Shown in pieces: positions 8,103 to 17,291 of a stretch of 64,000 nt of DNA. This DNA is from an uncultured Lachnospiraceae bacterium (GTDB lineage: Bacteria > Bacillota > Clostridia > Lachnospirales > Lachnospiraceae). The translations under genes were made by a program, and so were the position numbers. The stretch lies in contig CAMEOT010000015.1 of assembly GCA_945929965.1 (NCBI GenBank), forward strand, positions 1-64,000, given 5' to 3'. The notes beneath the pieces are model-generated. The model did not search any database. It had not been told where the DNA came from and saw nothing but the letters and a program-made list of their open reading frames with translations. The number at the start of each line of letters is the position of its first letter. Position 1 is the first letter of the stretch.

Positions 8103-8908
8103 GCTCCCGGAGTGGTATGGAAGGTATCCTGAAAGGCACGGAAAAAGGTACGGGAGCTGCCAAAGCCGGCATCCAGTGCAATCTGTGTTACGGAGAGCTC
8201 TGTGGACAGCAGAAGGTCTCTGGCATAATCAAGCCTTCTGGAATTCATATAATCCGGGAAAGTGGTGTGGAACTTTTCCGTAAATATCCGGGAGAGGACA
8301 AAACGGCTGACACCGAATTCTTTCGAGAGACTGTCCAGGGACAATTCCTTCGTGTAGTTGGCATCCAGATAGAGAAGCAGCCTTTGCTCCAGCTCCAGAT
8401 CCTCCGTGCTTTTTAGGGTCTGCAGGGGGAGGGAAGGCAGAAGATCTGCCAAAAGGAGTGTCAGATACCCTTCCGCATAGATCTGCACATCAGAAGGAGT
8501 GGGACGATCTTTTTCCATGGTGGCAGCTAAGGCTTCGAGCCCTTGTAAGGCAATATGGCTGTGCTCCGAGAGGGGGGAGACGGCAAAGTCATTGCGTGAG
8601 GGCTTTTTATTCTGGAAAAAATGTCGGAAGGAATGACAGAAATCCGGCTCGAAGATACAGAGCAGATTCTGACCGGATTCCACATGTTTTAAGCCGTGCA
8701 TCTGGTTCGGAAAAACGAGGACACCCTGACCGGGAGTCAGCGGAAATCCCTGCTGTTCCACAGTGACCGTGGTGGAACCACTTAAGACATAGATCAGCTC
8801 CAGCTGTCTATGAAGATGGACGGCGTAAGAGTTATTCTTGGACAGATACAGATAGAGTTGTTCTTTACGATTCTGATAAAAGAAACTCAAGGTGTTTTCC
8901 TCCTGCAA
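8048..8908 (-). CDS. AraC-family transcriptional regulator
   Basis: 286 residues: an N-terminal cupin-like sensor domain (HLHRQLELIYVLSGSTTVTVEQQGFPLTPGQGVLVFPNQMHG, about 31-72) and a C-terminal double helix-turn-helix (about 185-280) with LSLDSLSKEFGVSRFVLSRIFTEKFHTTFPDYMNSRRL and ALDAGFGSSRTFFRAFQDTFHTTPGAYR. It is divergent from the GH43 gene across 158 bp, so it probably controls that gene in response to a plant-glycan sugar. The last 18 codons overlap the EIIA-like gene tail on the other strand. Confidence 0.88.
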   Translation of the reverse strand: MQEENTLSFFYQNRKEQLYLYLSKNNSYAVHLHRQLELIYVLSGSTTVTVEQQGFPLTPGQGVLVFPNQMHGLKHVESGQNLLCIFEPDFCHSFRHFFQNKKPSRNDFAVSPLSEHSHIALQGLEALAATMEKDRPTPSDVQIYAEGYLTLLLADLLPSLPLQTLKSTEDLELEQRLLLYLDANYTKELSLDSLSKEFGVSRFVLSRIFTEKFHTTFPDYMNSRRLDYARDLLLSTELSVTQIALDAGFGSSRTFFRAFQDTFHTTPGAYRRQTESTHNSSSPARI

Positions 8909-8936
8909 CGATTGTCACTTTGCTTTTATAATATTA

Positions 8937-9019
8937 TTGCATTGCAGTGTAGATAATGCAAGATTTGTCATAAATAAAATGATAAATGACACGCGATATG
9001 ACGGAATATCTGCTATACT
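8937..9019. promoter_or_regulatory. AraC/GH43 divergent control region
   Basis: Two exact inverted repeats lie here: TTGCATT/AATGCAA (8937-8943, 8955-8961) and TGTCAT/ATGACA (8966-8971, 8986-8991). A TATACT box (9014-9019) without a good -35 serves the GH43 gene, which fits an activator-dependent promoter. Confidence 0.45.
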
Positions 9020-9066
9020 GATTTTATAAAGTAAACAGTAGCAAAAGGCTGCGGAATGGAGAAACT

Positions 9067-10608
9067 ATGGACAAGACGAAGATACATAAAATGTGGATTG
9101 CCGATCAGGGCGACGGCACCTATACCAACCCGATCCTGTATACGGATTACTCGGATCCGGATGCCATTCGTGTGGGAGAAGATTATTTTATGATCGCTTC
9201 CAGCTTCTGCAATACCCCCGCAGTGCCGCTGCTGCATTCGAAGGATCTGGTGAATTGGAAGGTCATCAATTACATCATGGATAAGCTTCCCTTTGATTAT
9301 TATGACAAGCCGGTGCACGGCTGCGGTACCTGGGCTCCCGCCATCCGCTACCATGAGGGAACTTATTATGTATTCATTCCCATGCCGGATGAAGGGATTA
9401 TGATGTGCAAGACCACAGACCCTTTCGGCAAATGGAGTGAGCCTGCCTACGTGCGCAAGGTAGTGGGCTGGATCGATCCCTGTCCTTTCTGGGATGAGGA
9501 CGGCAAGGCTTACATGGTGACGGCTTTCGCCAGAAGCCGTATCGGCTTCAAGAGCATGTTGTATATGTCTCCCATCGAACCGGACTGCTCCGGAGTGCTG
9601 GATGACGGTCAGTTCATCTATGATGGTCATGCGACCCAACCTACCATTGAGGGTCCGAAGTTGTACAAGAGAAACGGCTATTACTATATTTTCGCTCCGG
9701 CAGGGGGCGTGAAGCCCGGCTGGCAGACCGTACTGCGGTCGAAAAATATTTATGGTCCATGGGAAGAAAAAATTGTCCTGCACCAGGGCAATTCCCCCGT
9801 CAACGGACCTCACCAGGGTGCCTGGGTGGATACCCCAGACGGACAGGACTGGTTCTTACATTTTCAGGATGTGGGCAATGCGGGACGTATCGTACATTTA
9901 CAGCCCATGCGCTGGGAAAACGACTGGCCGGTGATTGGAGTAAATGCCGTGGATGGCTGCGGTGAGCCGGTACTGCGTTATAAGAAGCCGGAAGTGGGAG
10001 CTACATACCCCATCGATACCCCGGAGGACAGCGATTTCTTCGAAGGAGATCGTTTAGGACTGCAATGGCAGTGGAATGCCAATTATAAAAAGGAATGGTA
10101 CGAGCTGAAAGACGGTCAGCTCCTTCTCCATGCACAGGCGGCGGATCCGAAGACACAGCTGTGCGACATCAGCAATCTGTTATTACAGAAGTGGCCGGCA
10201 CCGGAATTTGCTATTACCACCTGCCTGCATCTGGAGCAGATGAAGGACGGCGATGTGGCAGGACTGGTATCGCTGGGCGGATGTTATACAGCACTTGCAG
10301 TTCAGAAAATACACGGTAAAATGAGCTTGCAGCAGCGCACCGGCAACTGGACGAAGGACGATGAAGTACGCACTGATCTGGACGAATGGAACAGTGATGT
10401 GATCTATATGCAGATGAAGGTGGAGAAGGAGACTTACCGTACGTTCTACGTGGGAACCACGGAAGAAAATTTACAGCCTGTGGGGCAGATGGTGGAAGCA
10501 ACTCCGGGCCGCTGGGTCGGTGTCAAGGACGGACTGTTTGCCATCAACGAACAGGGTGCGGCTGGCGGTTCGGTGGCTGCGGATTATTTCGCATATCAGG
10601 AACTGTAA
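9067..10608 (+). CDS. Glycoside hydrolase family 43 (beta-xylosidase/arabinofuranosidase)
   Basis: 513 residues, cytoplasmic (no signal peptide). The N-terminal five-bladed propeller carries the GH43 triad: base Asp in YSDPDAIRVG (about 30), pKa modulator Asp in GWIDPCPFWDEDG (about 138) and acid Glu in TIEGPKLYKRNG (about 198). A C-terminal beta-sandwich (about 315-510) is typical of the xylosidase-type subfamilies. It would release xylose or arabinose from imported oligosaccharides. A TGGAG ribosome site precedes ATG 9067. It pairs with the divergent AraC regulator. No sugar transporter is adjacent other than the MATE-type pump downstream. Confidence 0.9.
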   Translation: MDKTKIHKMWIADQGDGTYTNPILYTDYSDPDAIRVGEDYFMIASSFCNTPAVPLLHSKDLVNWKVINYIMDKLPFDYYDKPVHGCGTWAPAIRYHEGTYYVFIPMPDEGIMMCKTTDPFGKWSEPAYVRKVVGWIDPCPFWDEDGKAYMVTAFARSRIGFKSMLYMSPIEPDCSGVLDDGQFIYDGHATQPTIEGPKLYKRNGYYYIFAPAGGVKPGWQTVLRSKNIYGPWEEKIVLHQGNSPVNGPHQGAWVDTPDGQDWFLHFQDVGNAGRIVHLQPMRWENDWPVIGVNAVDGCGEPVLRYKKPEVGATYPIDTPEDSDFFEGDRLGLQWQWNANYKKEWYELKDGQLLLHAQAADPKTQLCDISNLLLQKWPAPEFAITTCLHLEQMKDGDVAGLVSLGGCYTALAVQKIHGKMSLQQRTGNWTKDDEVRTDLDEWNSDVIYMQMKVEKETYRTFYVGTTEENLQPVGQMVEATPGRWVGVKDGLFAINEQGAAGGSVAADYFAYQEL

Positions 10609-10693
10609 AAATACCATTTCCCGTATTTACAATGCAATGACAATATGTTATTTTGGCAGATGTCAATGTAAGGATAAAGGAATGATGTAAATT

Positions 10694-12040
10694 ATGCCGG
10701 AAGAGAAAAAAATGTTATTTTCACAGGATGCATTGAAAAAATTATTGTGGCCGCTGATCATAGAACAGTTTCTGGCAATCGCAATGGGAATGGCGGATAC
10801 AGTGATGGCGGCCAGCTGTGGAGAAGCCGTGGTATCCGGAATCTCCCTGGTGGACAGTATCTGTGTGTTATTGATCGGTCTGTTCACGGCCATGGCCAGC
10901 GGCGGTGCGGTCGTGGCGGCACAATATATGGGACACGGAGATAAGGAAATGGTAGGCCGGGCCTCCAATCAGCTGTTTATAGCGGTTGGGGGTGTGGCCC
11001 TTCTGTTTATGACGATAGCGCTGATCTGGAACAAGGGACTGCTGGCATTGCTTTACGGCAATGTGGAAGCGGATGTCATGAGTGCTGCAAGAATTTATTT
11101 TTATATTGTGGCGGTGTCCTTTCCTTTTCTGGGAATTTATAACGGTGGTGCAGCTCTGTTCCGTGCGGTAGGAGATTCCAAGGTGTCCATGAAGGTATCT
11201 CTGGCGGCAAATCTGGTGAACGTAGTGGGTAACGCAATATTGATCTACGGTGCAGGGATCGGCGTCACCGGTGCTGCCCTGTCTACACTTTTTTCCAGAA
11301 TCCTGTCAGCGGTGCTGATCTTAATGCTTCTTAAGAAAAGTGACAAGATCATCATGAGCAATCATTGGCGTCTGGATACCAAAATCCTTGGGAAAATCCT
11401 GTACATCGGCGTACCGAACGGATTGGAGAACAGTATTTTCCAGATCGGTAAGCTTCTGACCACCAGCCTGATCGCCGGATTTGGAATGGCAGCTACGACG
11501 GCAAATGCCGTAACAGGCAGCATTGCCAGCTTCCAGCAGATCCCTGCCAATGCCATCGGTGTGGCAATGATCACTGTGATCGGACAGTGCATTGGCGCAG
11601 GAGAGTCAGAGCAGGCATTATATTATCTGAAAAAAATGATGAAAGTAGTATATGCCTGTATGATCCTGCTGGGAATCCCCATGATTATTTTTGCTCGACC
11701 GATCTGCGAAATCTATCATCTGAGTCCGGAGACAATGAAAATAACTGTTTTTTTATTATGTTACAGTTGTGTATGTTGTATGCTGGTGCATCCGTTGTCC
11801 TTTGCGCAGTCCAATGCACTTCGCGCTGCGGGAGATGTGAGGTTCACCATGATCGTGGCGATCGCTTCCATGTGGCTCTGCCGTGTGGGCATGGCATATA
11901 TTTTGGGACAGGGTCTGGGACTCGGCGTCATCGGCGTCTGGATCGCTATGACCATGGACTGGGTCGTACGGGCATTTTTGTTTACTAACAGGATACGGAC
12001 GGGAAAATGGCTGAAGTATAAGGATCGGCTGGTGAAGTAA
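10694..12040 (+). CDS. MATE-family efflux transporter
   Basis: A 448-residue integral membrane protein with about 12 helices arranged as two similar halves, typical of MATE (NorM/DinF-like) drug or metabolite antiporters. Visible family features are LLWPLIIEQFLAIAMGMADTVMA at the N-terminus, GGAALFRAVGDSKVSMKVSLAANLVNVVGNAILI (about 155-190) and ALRAAGDVRFTMIVAIASMWLCRV in the second half. It lies 85 bp after the GH43 gene on the same strand with no obvious terminator, so they may be co-transcribed. The substrate cannot be inferred. Confidence 0.9.
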   Translation: MPEEKKMLFSQDALKKLLWPLIIEQFLAIAMGMADTVMAASCGEAVVSGISLVDSICVLLIGLFTAMASGGAVVAAQYMGHGDKEMVGRASNQLFIAVGGVALLFMTIALIWNKGLLALLYGNVEADVMSAARIYFYIVAVSFPFLGIYNGGAALFRAVGDSKVSMKVSLAANLVNVVGNAILIYGAGIGVTGAALSTLFSRILSAVLILMLLKKSDKIIMSNHWRLDTKILGKILYIGVPNGLENSIFQIGKLLTTSLIAGFGMAATTANAVTGSIASFQQIPANAIGVAMITVIGQCIGAGESEQALYYLKKMMKVVYACMILLGIPMIIFARPICEIYHLSPETMKITVFLLCYSCVCCMLVHPLSFAQSNALRAAGDVRFTMIVAIASMWLCRVGMAYILGQGLGLGVIGVWIAMTMDWVVRAFLFTNRIRTGKWLKYKDRLVK

Positions 12041-12102
12041 AAAATATCTGCTGCACTAAAGTTTTACATTGACATATTTTTGAATGTGTTTTAGCATGTT
12101 TT

Positions 12103-12137
12103 TATAGTAGATTCCTAGGAATAGATAAGCTACTATA
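12103..12137. promoter_or_regulatory. Nested palindromes before the sulfhydrylase gene
   Basis: The 12-bp palindrome ATTCCTAGGAAT (12111-12122) sits inside perfect 8-bp arms TATAGTAG (12103-12110) and CTACTATA (12130-12137). TTGACA (12069-12074) lies upstream. It is a candidate operator for a sulfur-metabolism regulator; the protein is unknown. Confidence 0.45.
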
Positions 12138-12182
12138 TGACTAACACACAGCACACAGATAAGTGCAGAAATGAGGCAGAAC

Positions 12183-13487
12183 ATGAGTAAAAAGCCCTAT
12201 GCAGAGCGTAATTTAAAATTTGAGACATTACAGTTACACGTGGGACAGGAGCAGCCCGATCCCGTGACCGGTGCGAGAGCCGTTCCCATTTATCAGACAT
12301 CTTCTTATGTATTCCGCAACTGCGACCATGCAGCAGCACGCTTCGGACTGGAAGATCCCGGTGAGATCTACGGCCGTCTGGGCAACCCTACCCAGGGTGT
12401 CTTTGAGCAGCGTATTGCGGCATTAGAGGGCGGTACCGCAGCTTTGGCAGTAGCCAGCGGAGCGGCAGCTATCTGCTATACGATCCAGAACCTGGCAAAA
12501 CAGGGAGATCACATTGTTTCTGCAAATAATATTTACGGCGGAACCTACAATCTGCTGGCGCATACCCTGGTGGATTACGGTGTGACCACTACTTTCGTGG
12601 CTCCTTCCGATTATGACAGGATCGAAGCAAGTTTTCAGGAGAACACCAAGGCGCTCTACATCGAGACCCTGGGCAATCCCAACTCTGATGTGGTAGATAT
12701 CGAGCGTCTGGCACAGATCGCCCATGCGCATAAGGTTCCTCTGGTAGTGGACAATACTTTTGCTACTCCTTATCTGGTACGTCCTTTTGAGTACGGCGCA
12801 GATATCGTGGTACATTCCGCAACCAAATTCATCGGCGGACACGGCACCAGCTTAGGTGGTGTGATCGTAGAGAATGGTAAATTTGACTGGGAGGGCAGCG
12901 GCAAGTTCCCTCATCTGTGCACTCCGAACCCCAGCTATCATGGTGTGACTTTCACCAAGGCAGCACCGGGCGCGGCTTTTGTGACCGCTATCCGAGCAAT
13001 GCTCCTTCGTGATATGGGCGGCTGCATTTCCCCTGTTCATGCTTTTATTTTCTTACAGGGACTGGAGACACTGTCTTTGCGCGTAGAGCGTCATGTGGAG
13101 AATGCACTGAAGGTAGTACAGTATCTAAACAATCATCCTCAGGTAGAACGTGTGCATCATCCTTCCGTATCCACCGATCCGGAGCAGCAGGCATTGTATA
13201 AGAAATATTTCCCGAACGGAGGCGGTTCCATCTTCACCTTCGAGATCAAGGGCGGCAAGGAGACAGCGAAAAAGTTCTGTGATAATCTGGAGCTGTTCTC
13301 GCTTCTGGCAAACGTAGCAGATGTGAAGTCTCTGGTCATCCATCCGGCTTCCACCACCCATGCACAGCTGTCTGAGGAAGAACTGAATGAGCAGGGAATC
13401 TACAGTAATACGATTCGTCTGTCTATCGGTACGGAGAATATTGATGATATCATCGAGGATCTGGAAGGCGGTTTCCAGTCTGTTTAA
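12183..13487 (+). CDS. metY: O-acetylhomoserine sulfhydrylase / aminocarboxypropyltransferase
   Basis: A 434-residue PLP enzyme of the Cys/Met metabolism family that makes homocysteine from O-acetylhomoserine and sulfide. The start region FETLQLHVGQEQPDPVTGARAVPIYQTSSYVF is diagnostic. The PLP lysine is in VVHSATKFIGGHG (near residue 215). The insertion around FPHLCTPNPSYHG is typical of MetY rather than the shorter MetB/MetC enzymes. ATG 12183 is preferred to ATG 12171 because GAGGC lies just upstream. A palindromic operator candidate precedes it. The next gene (a LuxR-type membrane regulator) starts 10 bp after the stop. Confidence 0.92.
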   Translation: MSKKPYAERNLKFETLQLHVGQEQPDPVTGARAVPIYQTSSYVFRNCDHAAARFGLEDPGEIYGRLGNPTQGVFEQRIAALEGGTAALAVASGAAAICYTIQNLAKQGDHIVSANNIYGGTYNLLAHTLVDYGVTTTFVAPSDYDRIEASFQENTKALYIETLGNPNSDVVDIERLAQIAHAHKVPLVVDNTFATPYLVRPFEYGADIVVHSATKFIGGHGTSLGGVIVENGKFDWEGSGKFPHLCTPNPSYHGVTFTKAAPGAAFVTAIRAMLLRDMGGCISPVHAFIFLQGLETLSLRVERHVENALKVVQYLNNHPQVERVHHPSVSTDPEQQALYKKYFPNGGGSIFTFEIKGGKETAKKFCDNLELFSLLANVADVKSLVIHPASTTHAQLSEEELNEQGIYSNTIRLSIGTENIDDIIEDLEGGFQSV

Positions 13488-13496
13488 GGAGAGACC

Positions 13497-14930
13497 ATGC
13501 TTTCATTAGCTGTTTTCTATTTTGTATTTTTAGGAACAGAGTATCTGTTTGATAACCGGATGGCATTATATACGGATCCCACAGGAGTAGTGCTGGCACA
13601 GAGCTATATTCTGGGAGTCAGTGCACTGGGTTTTCTGGCATATTCTCTGATAGAAAAATGGAAAAGCAAATCCGGGAATCCCACTGCGTTCAAGGCAGCG
13701 GGATTCTTCTTGCCGGTGCCGGTGATCGCAGGATATATACTGCTGTTTGCCGGGGCTGGGTACCGGGTACTATTGGGCAGCGGGTGCTTTCTGTTCCTGA
13801 TACTGGGATATCTGGGCAGCAGGACACATTACCTGGCGGCACAGCTGCTTAGGGGAAGCAGGCATCCGGCGAAGATCGTGAGTGTGGCGTATGCTGTGGG
13901 GCTGCTCCTTCAGTTCCTGAACCACAATCTGTTGTGGGGCGAGACAGTGGAAGGTATCTTCCTGGCGGTAAGTTTTGTGGTGCTGTGGATACTGACTGTC
14001 GGAATGGAACAGAGTGTACTGACTGGATATCACAGGAGACAGAAGGCAGAGGACGGAGAAACGGTGTCGGTGAAAAACGCGCAGGAAGGTGTTACTGCGG
14101 TGCAGATATCATGGAAGAATCTCCGGCTGGCAGGTGTGGCATTACTGGTGACGGTTGTTCTGATGACATGTATCTTCGCTACACTGGACAATGTGGTGAC
14201 CTTGGCGCATGCAGCGGGTACCATGGATATCGGTCAGTGGCCGAGACTGTTCTTAGCGCTCAGTGGATTACTGGCAGGAGTACTGTTTGATCTGAATAAC
14301 GGAAGGTATCGTGGATTGATCATGTATGCGGTGACGATTCTATCCACTATATGTGTGCTGATCATCGAAAGCGGTGGACTGTTTCTGCCGGGACTGTTGA
14401 TCTTCTATGTGTCTGCGGGATTTTTTGTGGTGTTTTTCACGAACGGATTTTTCCAGCTGTCCTATCGCATGCAGGATGGCAGGCTGTGGGCAGGTATGGG
14501 AAGAGCGGCGAACAATCTGGGTGCTGTGATCACAGGAGTAGCTTCCGTAAGCCTGCTGAATGGAGAAAATCATATCCTAACGGCAGTACTGGCACTGGTA
14601 TTGTTTGTACTGATCAGTGTGACACTGTTGTGGTATTATAGTTGTGCGCAGATTGTAAAGGTTCCCGAAGCAATGGAAAGTCGCGAAATGTCCGCCGGTC
14701 AGAGTCGGCTGGAGAGATTTGTAAAATATTTTGATCTGACGGAACGGGAGCAGGAAGTGCTGCAGCTTTTGCTGCTGTCCGATGACGGCATGCAGGAGAT
14801 CGCCGACAGCCTATTTGTATCCCGCGCGATGTTGTATCGGCATATCGCTGCATTAAATGAGAAGACCGGTACCAGGAGCCGCATCGGACTGATCCAGTTC
14901 TACTACAACTGGGAAGAAGATAAGAAATAG
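13497..14930 (+). CDS. Membrane-embedded LuxR-type regulator
   Basis: 477 residues with about twelve hydrophobic segments in the first 390 residues, an MFS-like membrane part, followed by a cytoplasmic LuxR-type helix-turn-helix (about 405-470): FDLTEREQEVLQLLLLSDDGMQEIADSLFVSRAMLYRHIAALNEKTG. Similar 12-TM plus LuxR proteins are known in anaerobic Actinobacteria and Clostridia and are thought to sense a ligand or transported solute in the membrane. GGAGAG sits directly before ATG 13497, and the gap to the sulfhydrylase gene is 9 bp, so the two are likely co-transcribed. A strong terminator follows. Confidence 0.8.
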   Translation: MLSLAVFYFVFLGTEYLFDNRMALYTDPTGVVLAQSYILGVSALGFLAYSLIEKWKSKSGNPTAFKAAGFFLPVPVIAGYILLFAGAGYRVLLGSGCFLFLILGYLGSRTHYLAAQLLRGSRHPAKIVSVAYAVGLLLQFLNHNLLWGETVEGIFLAVSFVVLWILTVGMEQSVLTGYHRRQKAEDGETVSVKNAQEGVTAVQISWKNLRLAGVALLVTVVLMTCIFATLDNVVTLAHAAGTMDIGQWPRLFLALSGLLAGVLFDLNNGRYRGLIMYAVTILSTICVLIIESGGLFLPGLLIFYVSAGFFVVFFTNGFFQLSYRMQDGRLWAGMGRAANNLGAVITGVASVSLLNGENHILTAVLALVLFVLISVTLLWYYSCAQIVKVPEAMESREMSAGQSRLERFVKYFDLTEREQEVLQLLLLSDDGMQEIADSLFVSRAMLYRHIAALNEKTGTRSRIGLIQFYYNWEEDKK

Positions 14931-14942
14931 CGAGAGAACGAG

Positions 14943-14976
14943 AAAGGCACAGCCCTGTGAGGGACTGTGCTTTTTA
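14943..14976 (+). terminator. Terminator of the metY-luxR operon
   Basis: Hairpin GCACAGCCC - TGTGA - GGGaCTGTGC with a one-base bulge, followed by TTTTT. Confidence 0.75.
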
Positions 14977-15167
14977 GCGTGCGTCTTGCAGCGCAGAGAA
15001 AGCGCGGGTATGAGAGGCAGATTGACATTGTGATACCCACGAACGCAGAAAATACATGGATTTGGCGGGTTGAGACAAATGTCAACTTGAAAAAACAGCA
15101 TATAGAGAATAGCATTCATATATAGACTATAAAATTAGGATCATCATATTGATAAGGAGAAGAATAT

Positions 15168-17090
15168 ATGAGTGGAAAAAGCATATTCCGGAGATTTTTA
15201 AAGGCAAGTGCCCTAGCAGTCATTACTTTTTTATTGCTTGGATCCAAGGATATGAAAGCAGAAGCAGCACAGTCAGGAAATGCAGATTTTGGAACAATAG
15301 AAAATTCAATTGAAATTACAGTCAATATAAACGCAGGACGACAATATCTGGATAGGGATTCCCAAGGGAATTATTTGAAAGTGGATAATATTCCGGTGTC
15401 AGCGGACGGAAATGTAACAGTAGAAAAAGCACAGCAGCATACTATAAGCATTCTCCCTCAATTTGGAATCTCTGTCAGTACGAAAATAAACGGAACAGCA
15501 ATGCAGGGAAGCCCAGATGATGGATGGATGAACTATATTGTAACAGAACAAAACGTCTATGATCTTACGATCAGTCAGAGTGGTAATAGTGCGGTGACTG
15601 TTATCTGGGATTATCAGGGAACACAGGGAGCTGATGCAGTTGTATCTAACGGAACGGTTAAAATCCTGTCTGCAGTTTTGCCGGATGGGCAGAACGGAAT
15701 CGGCAGTATCAATATGCAGGATGAGAATGGTGGACATGTGGAGATTAAACCGGGCAGTACAGTGACGGTGGAACTGAAACCTGATTATGGATATCAATTT
15801 GTAAGCGGTTCTTTGAATGGACAGACTGTTACAGCCGGTACAGAGGTCAGCCAATTTACTTTTACAATGCCGGAAACCAATCTGCATCTGAGTGCATTGT
15901 TTACACAGACACCGGACGAGGTAGAAGCTACCAGCACGAAGATATCATCTGCTGGTCTGGAAAATGGGGCAAATGCAGTGGATTCCGGGAATCTGAAACT
16001 TACAGTAAATGACCTGGACACCACAGTGATTCCTTCTGTGGAAGCCGGAGTAAAGAAGCTGGTGGAACCGTCAGATCAGGTACAGATGTACTTAGACATG
16101 AATCTCTATAATGTGGTAAATAAAGGAACGACAACTGATTCCTGGGAAAATAAACTTAGTGAGTTGAGAGGTTCATTGACTATTTCTTTGGAGCTTCCAG
16201 AAGCTTCGAGGGGAACGGAAAGTACATTCTATGTGGTAAGGGAGCATGAAAATATAGATGGGACAAAAAGCTATAAGAAAATTCCGGCTGCCTATGACAG
16301 CATGACAGGGAAAATCAGTTTTGACACCAATAAATTTTCAACTTACGCAATTGTTAAAGAAAATGCGATTACTTATACCATTGATAATGATCCGAAAAAT
16401 TCATGCAATGCAATATTGTCAGATGCCGGGAATCTTGCAGAGCAGATATTTACTCCGGAAGAAATCCAAACGATTAAAAGCAGTGGCGATAGCGTAAAGT
16501 TTTCTTTGATGGTCAAAGATGTTACGACAGATGCAGGATATCCTTTGGAAAAGAATCAGATAGATTCGAACAAGGGAGATAAGAACATAGCCTTCTATTT
16601 CGATATTGAACTTAAGAAAACAATAGGGAGCATGCCGGAACAGTCAATTACAACGACAAATCAGGAAATTAAGATTACGTTAAAGCTTCCAGGCGAACTG
16701 GTGAACACAGATAATAAGGTAACGAGAGACTATTATATTGCACGATATCATAGTGGAGAAGTCACATGGATCCCTTGCGAATATAATGCAGATACCGGAA
16801 CAATATCTTTTAAAACGGACAAATTTTCAGTATATGCATTAGGATACCATGACCATGCAGTGGTATCAGGCAGTACAATAGGCTCCAATAACGGAAACAC
16901 CTCAGGAAGTAGTTCTGCGGCAGATACTACAACACAGAATACAGCGGTTAATTCTGTTACGGCACAGACCTTAGATCAGGTACCGAAGTCAGGGGAAAAC
17001 GAAGATATTTATATTATGGAAATCATGTTACTTTTCGGGGGAATTCTTCTGATTACCATGGGAATCTTACTTCAGAGAAAGCGCGGATAA
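15168..17090 (+). CDS. Sortase-type cell-wall surface protein
   Basis: 640 residues. A signal peptide (about 1-35, basic start then ASALAVITFLLLGS, cleavage near AEA-A) leads, and the tail has VPKSG followed by a 20-residue hydrophobic stretch and RKRG. This is an LPXTG-like sorting signal with Val and Ser variants. An InlB-repeat-like module lies near residues 165-250 (GYQFVSGSLNGQTV, TFTMPETN). Two related modules follow, ending SFDTNKFSTYAIV (about 395) and SFKTDKFSVYALG (about 560), so the region is internally duplicated. A Thr/Ser/Asn-rich stalk precedes the sorting signal. No sortase gene is nearby. Ligand unknown. Confidence 0.8.
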   Translation: MSGKSIFRRFLKASALAVITFLLLGSKDMKAEAAQSGNADFGTIENSIEITVNINAGRQYLDRDSQGNYLKVDNIPVSADGNVTVEKAQQHTISILPQFGISVSTKINGTAMQGSPDDGWMNYIVTEQNVYDLTISQSGNSAVTVIWDYQGTQGADAVVSNGTVKILSAVLPDGQNGIGSINMQDENGGHVEIKPGSTVTVELKPDYGYQFVSGSLNGQTVTAGTEVSQFTFTMPETNLHLSALFTQTPDEVEATSTKISSAGLENGANAVDSGNLKLTVNDLDTTVIPSVEAGVKKLVEPSDQVQMYLDMNLYNVVNKGTTTDSWENKLSELRGSLTISLELPEASRGTESTFYVVREHENIDGTKSYKKIPAAYDSMTGKISFDTNKFSTYAIVKENAITYTIDNDPKNSCNAILSDAGNLAEQIFTPEEIQTIKSSGDSVKFSLMVKDVTTDAGYPLEKNQIDSNKGDKNIAFYFDIELKKTIGSMPEQSITTTNQEIKITLKLPGELVNTDNKVTRDYYIARYHSGEVTWIPCEYNADTGTISFKTDKFSVYALGYHDHAVVSGSTIGSNNGNTSGSSSAADTTTQNTAVNSVTAQTLDQVPKSGENEDIYIMEIMLLFGGILLITMGILLQRKRG

Positions 17091-17169
17091 AAAAGCATTA
17101 GGAAATCTACCTTGCAAAACGGAAAGAAGTTCAGTATAATAAGAATGAAAACCAAAAACAGTCAGCTGA

Positions 17170-17194
17170 AAGGCCGCAGTAATGCGGCTTTTCT
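17170..17194 (+). terminator. Terminator after surface protein
   Basis: Hairpin GCCGCA - GTAA - TGCGGC flanked by AAA and TTTT. Confidence 0.65.
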
Positions 17195-17205
17195 AAGACA
17201 TGTAA

Positions 17206-17256
17206 GTTAGCACAAACTAACCACATAACTCTATACAGTGATTAGATAAAACTAAC
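17206..17256. promoter_or_regulatory. Two GTTAG-N6-CTAAC operators
   Basis: GTTAG-CACAAA-CTAAC at 17206-17221 and ATTAG-ATAAAA-CTAAC at 17241-17256 flank a TATACA box (17232-17237), 36-50 bp before the methyltransferase start. The same architecture occurs before the second methyltransferase gene at 51622-51637. Confidence 0.55.
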
Positions 17257-17291
17257 AAAAAAGAAATGGCAAAAATGCAAGAAAGTGAGAG

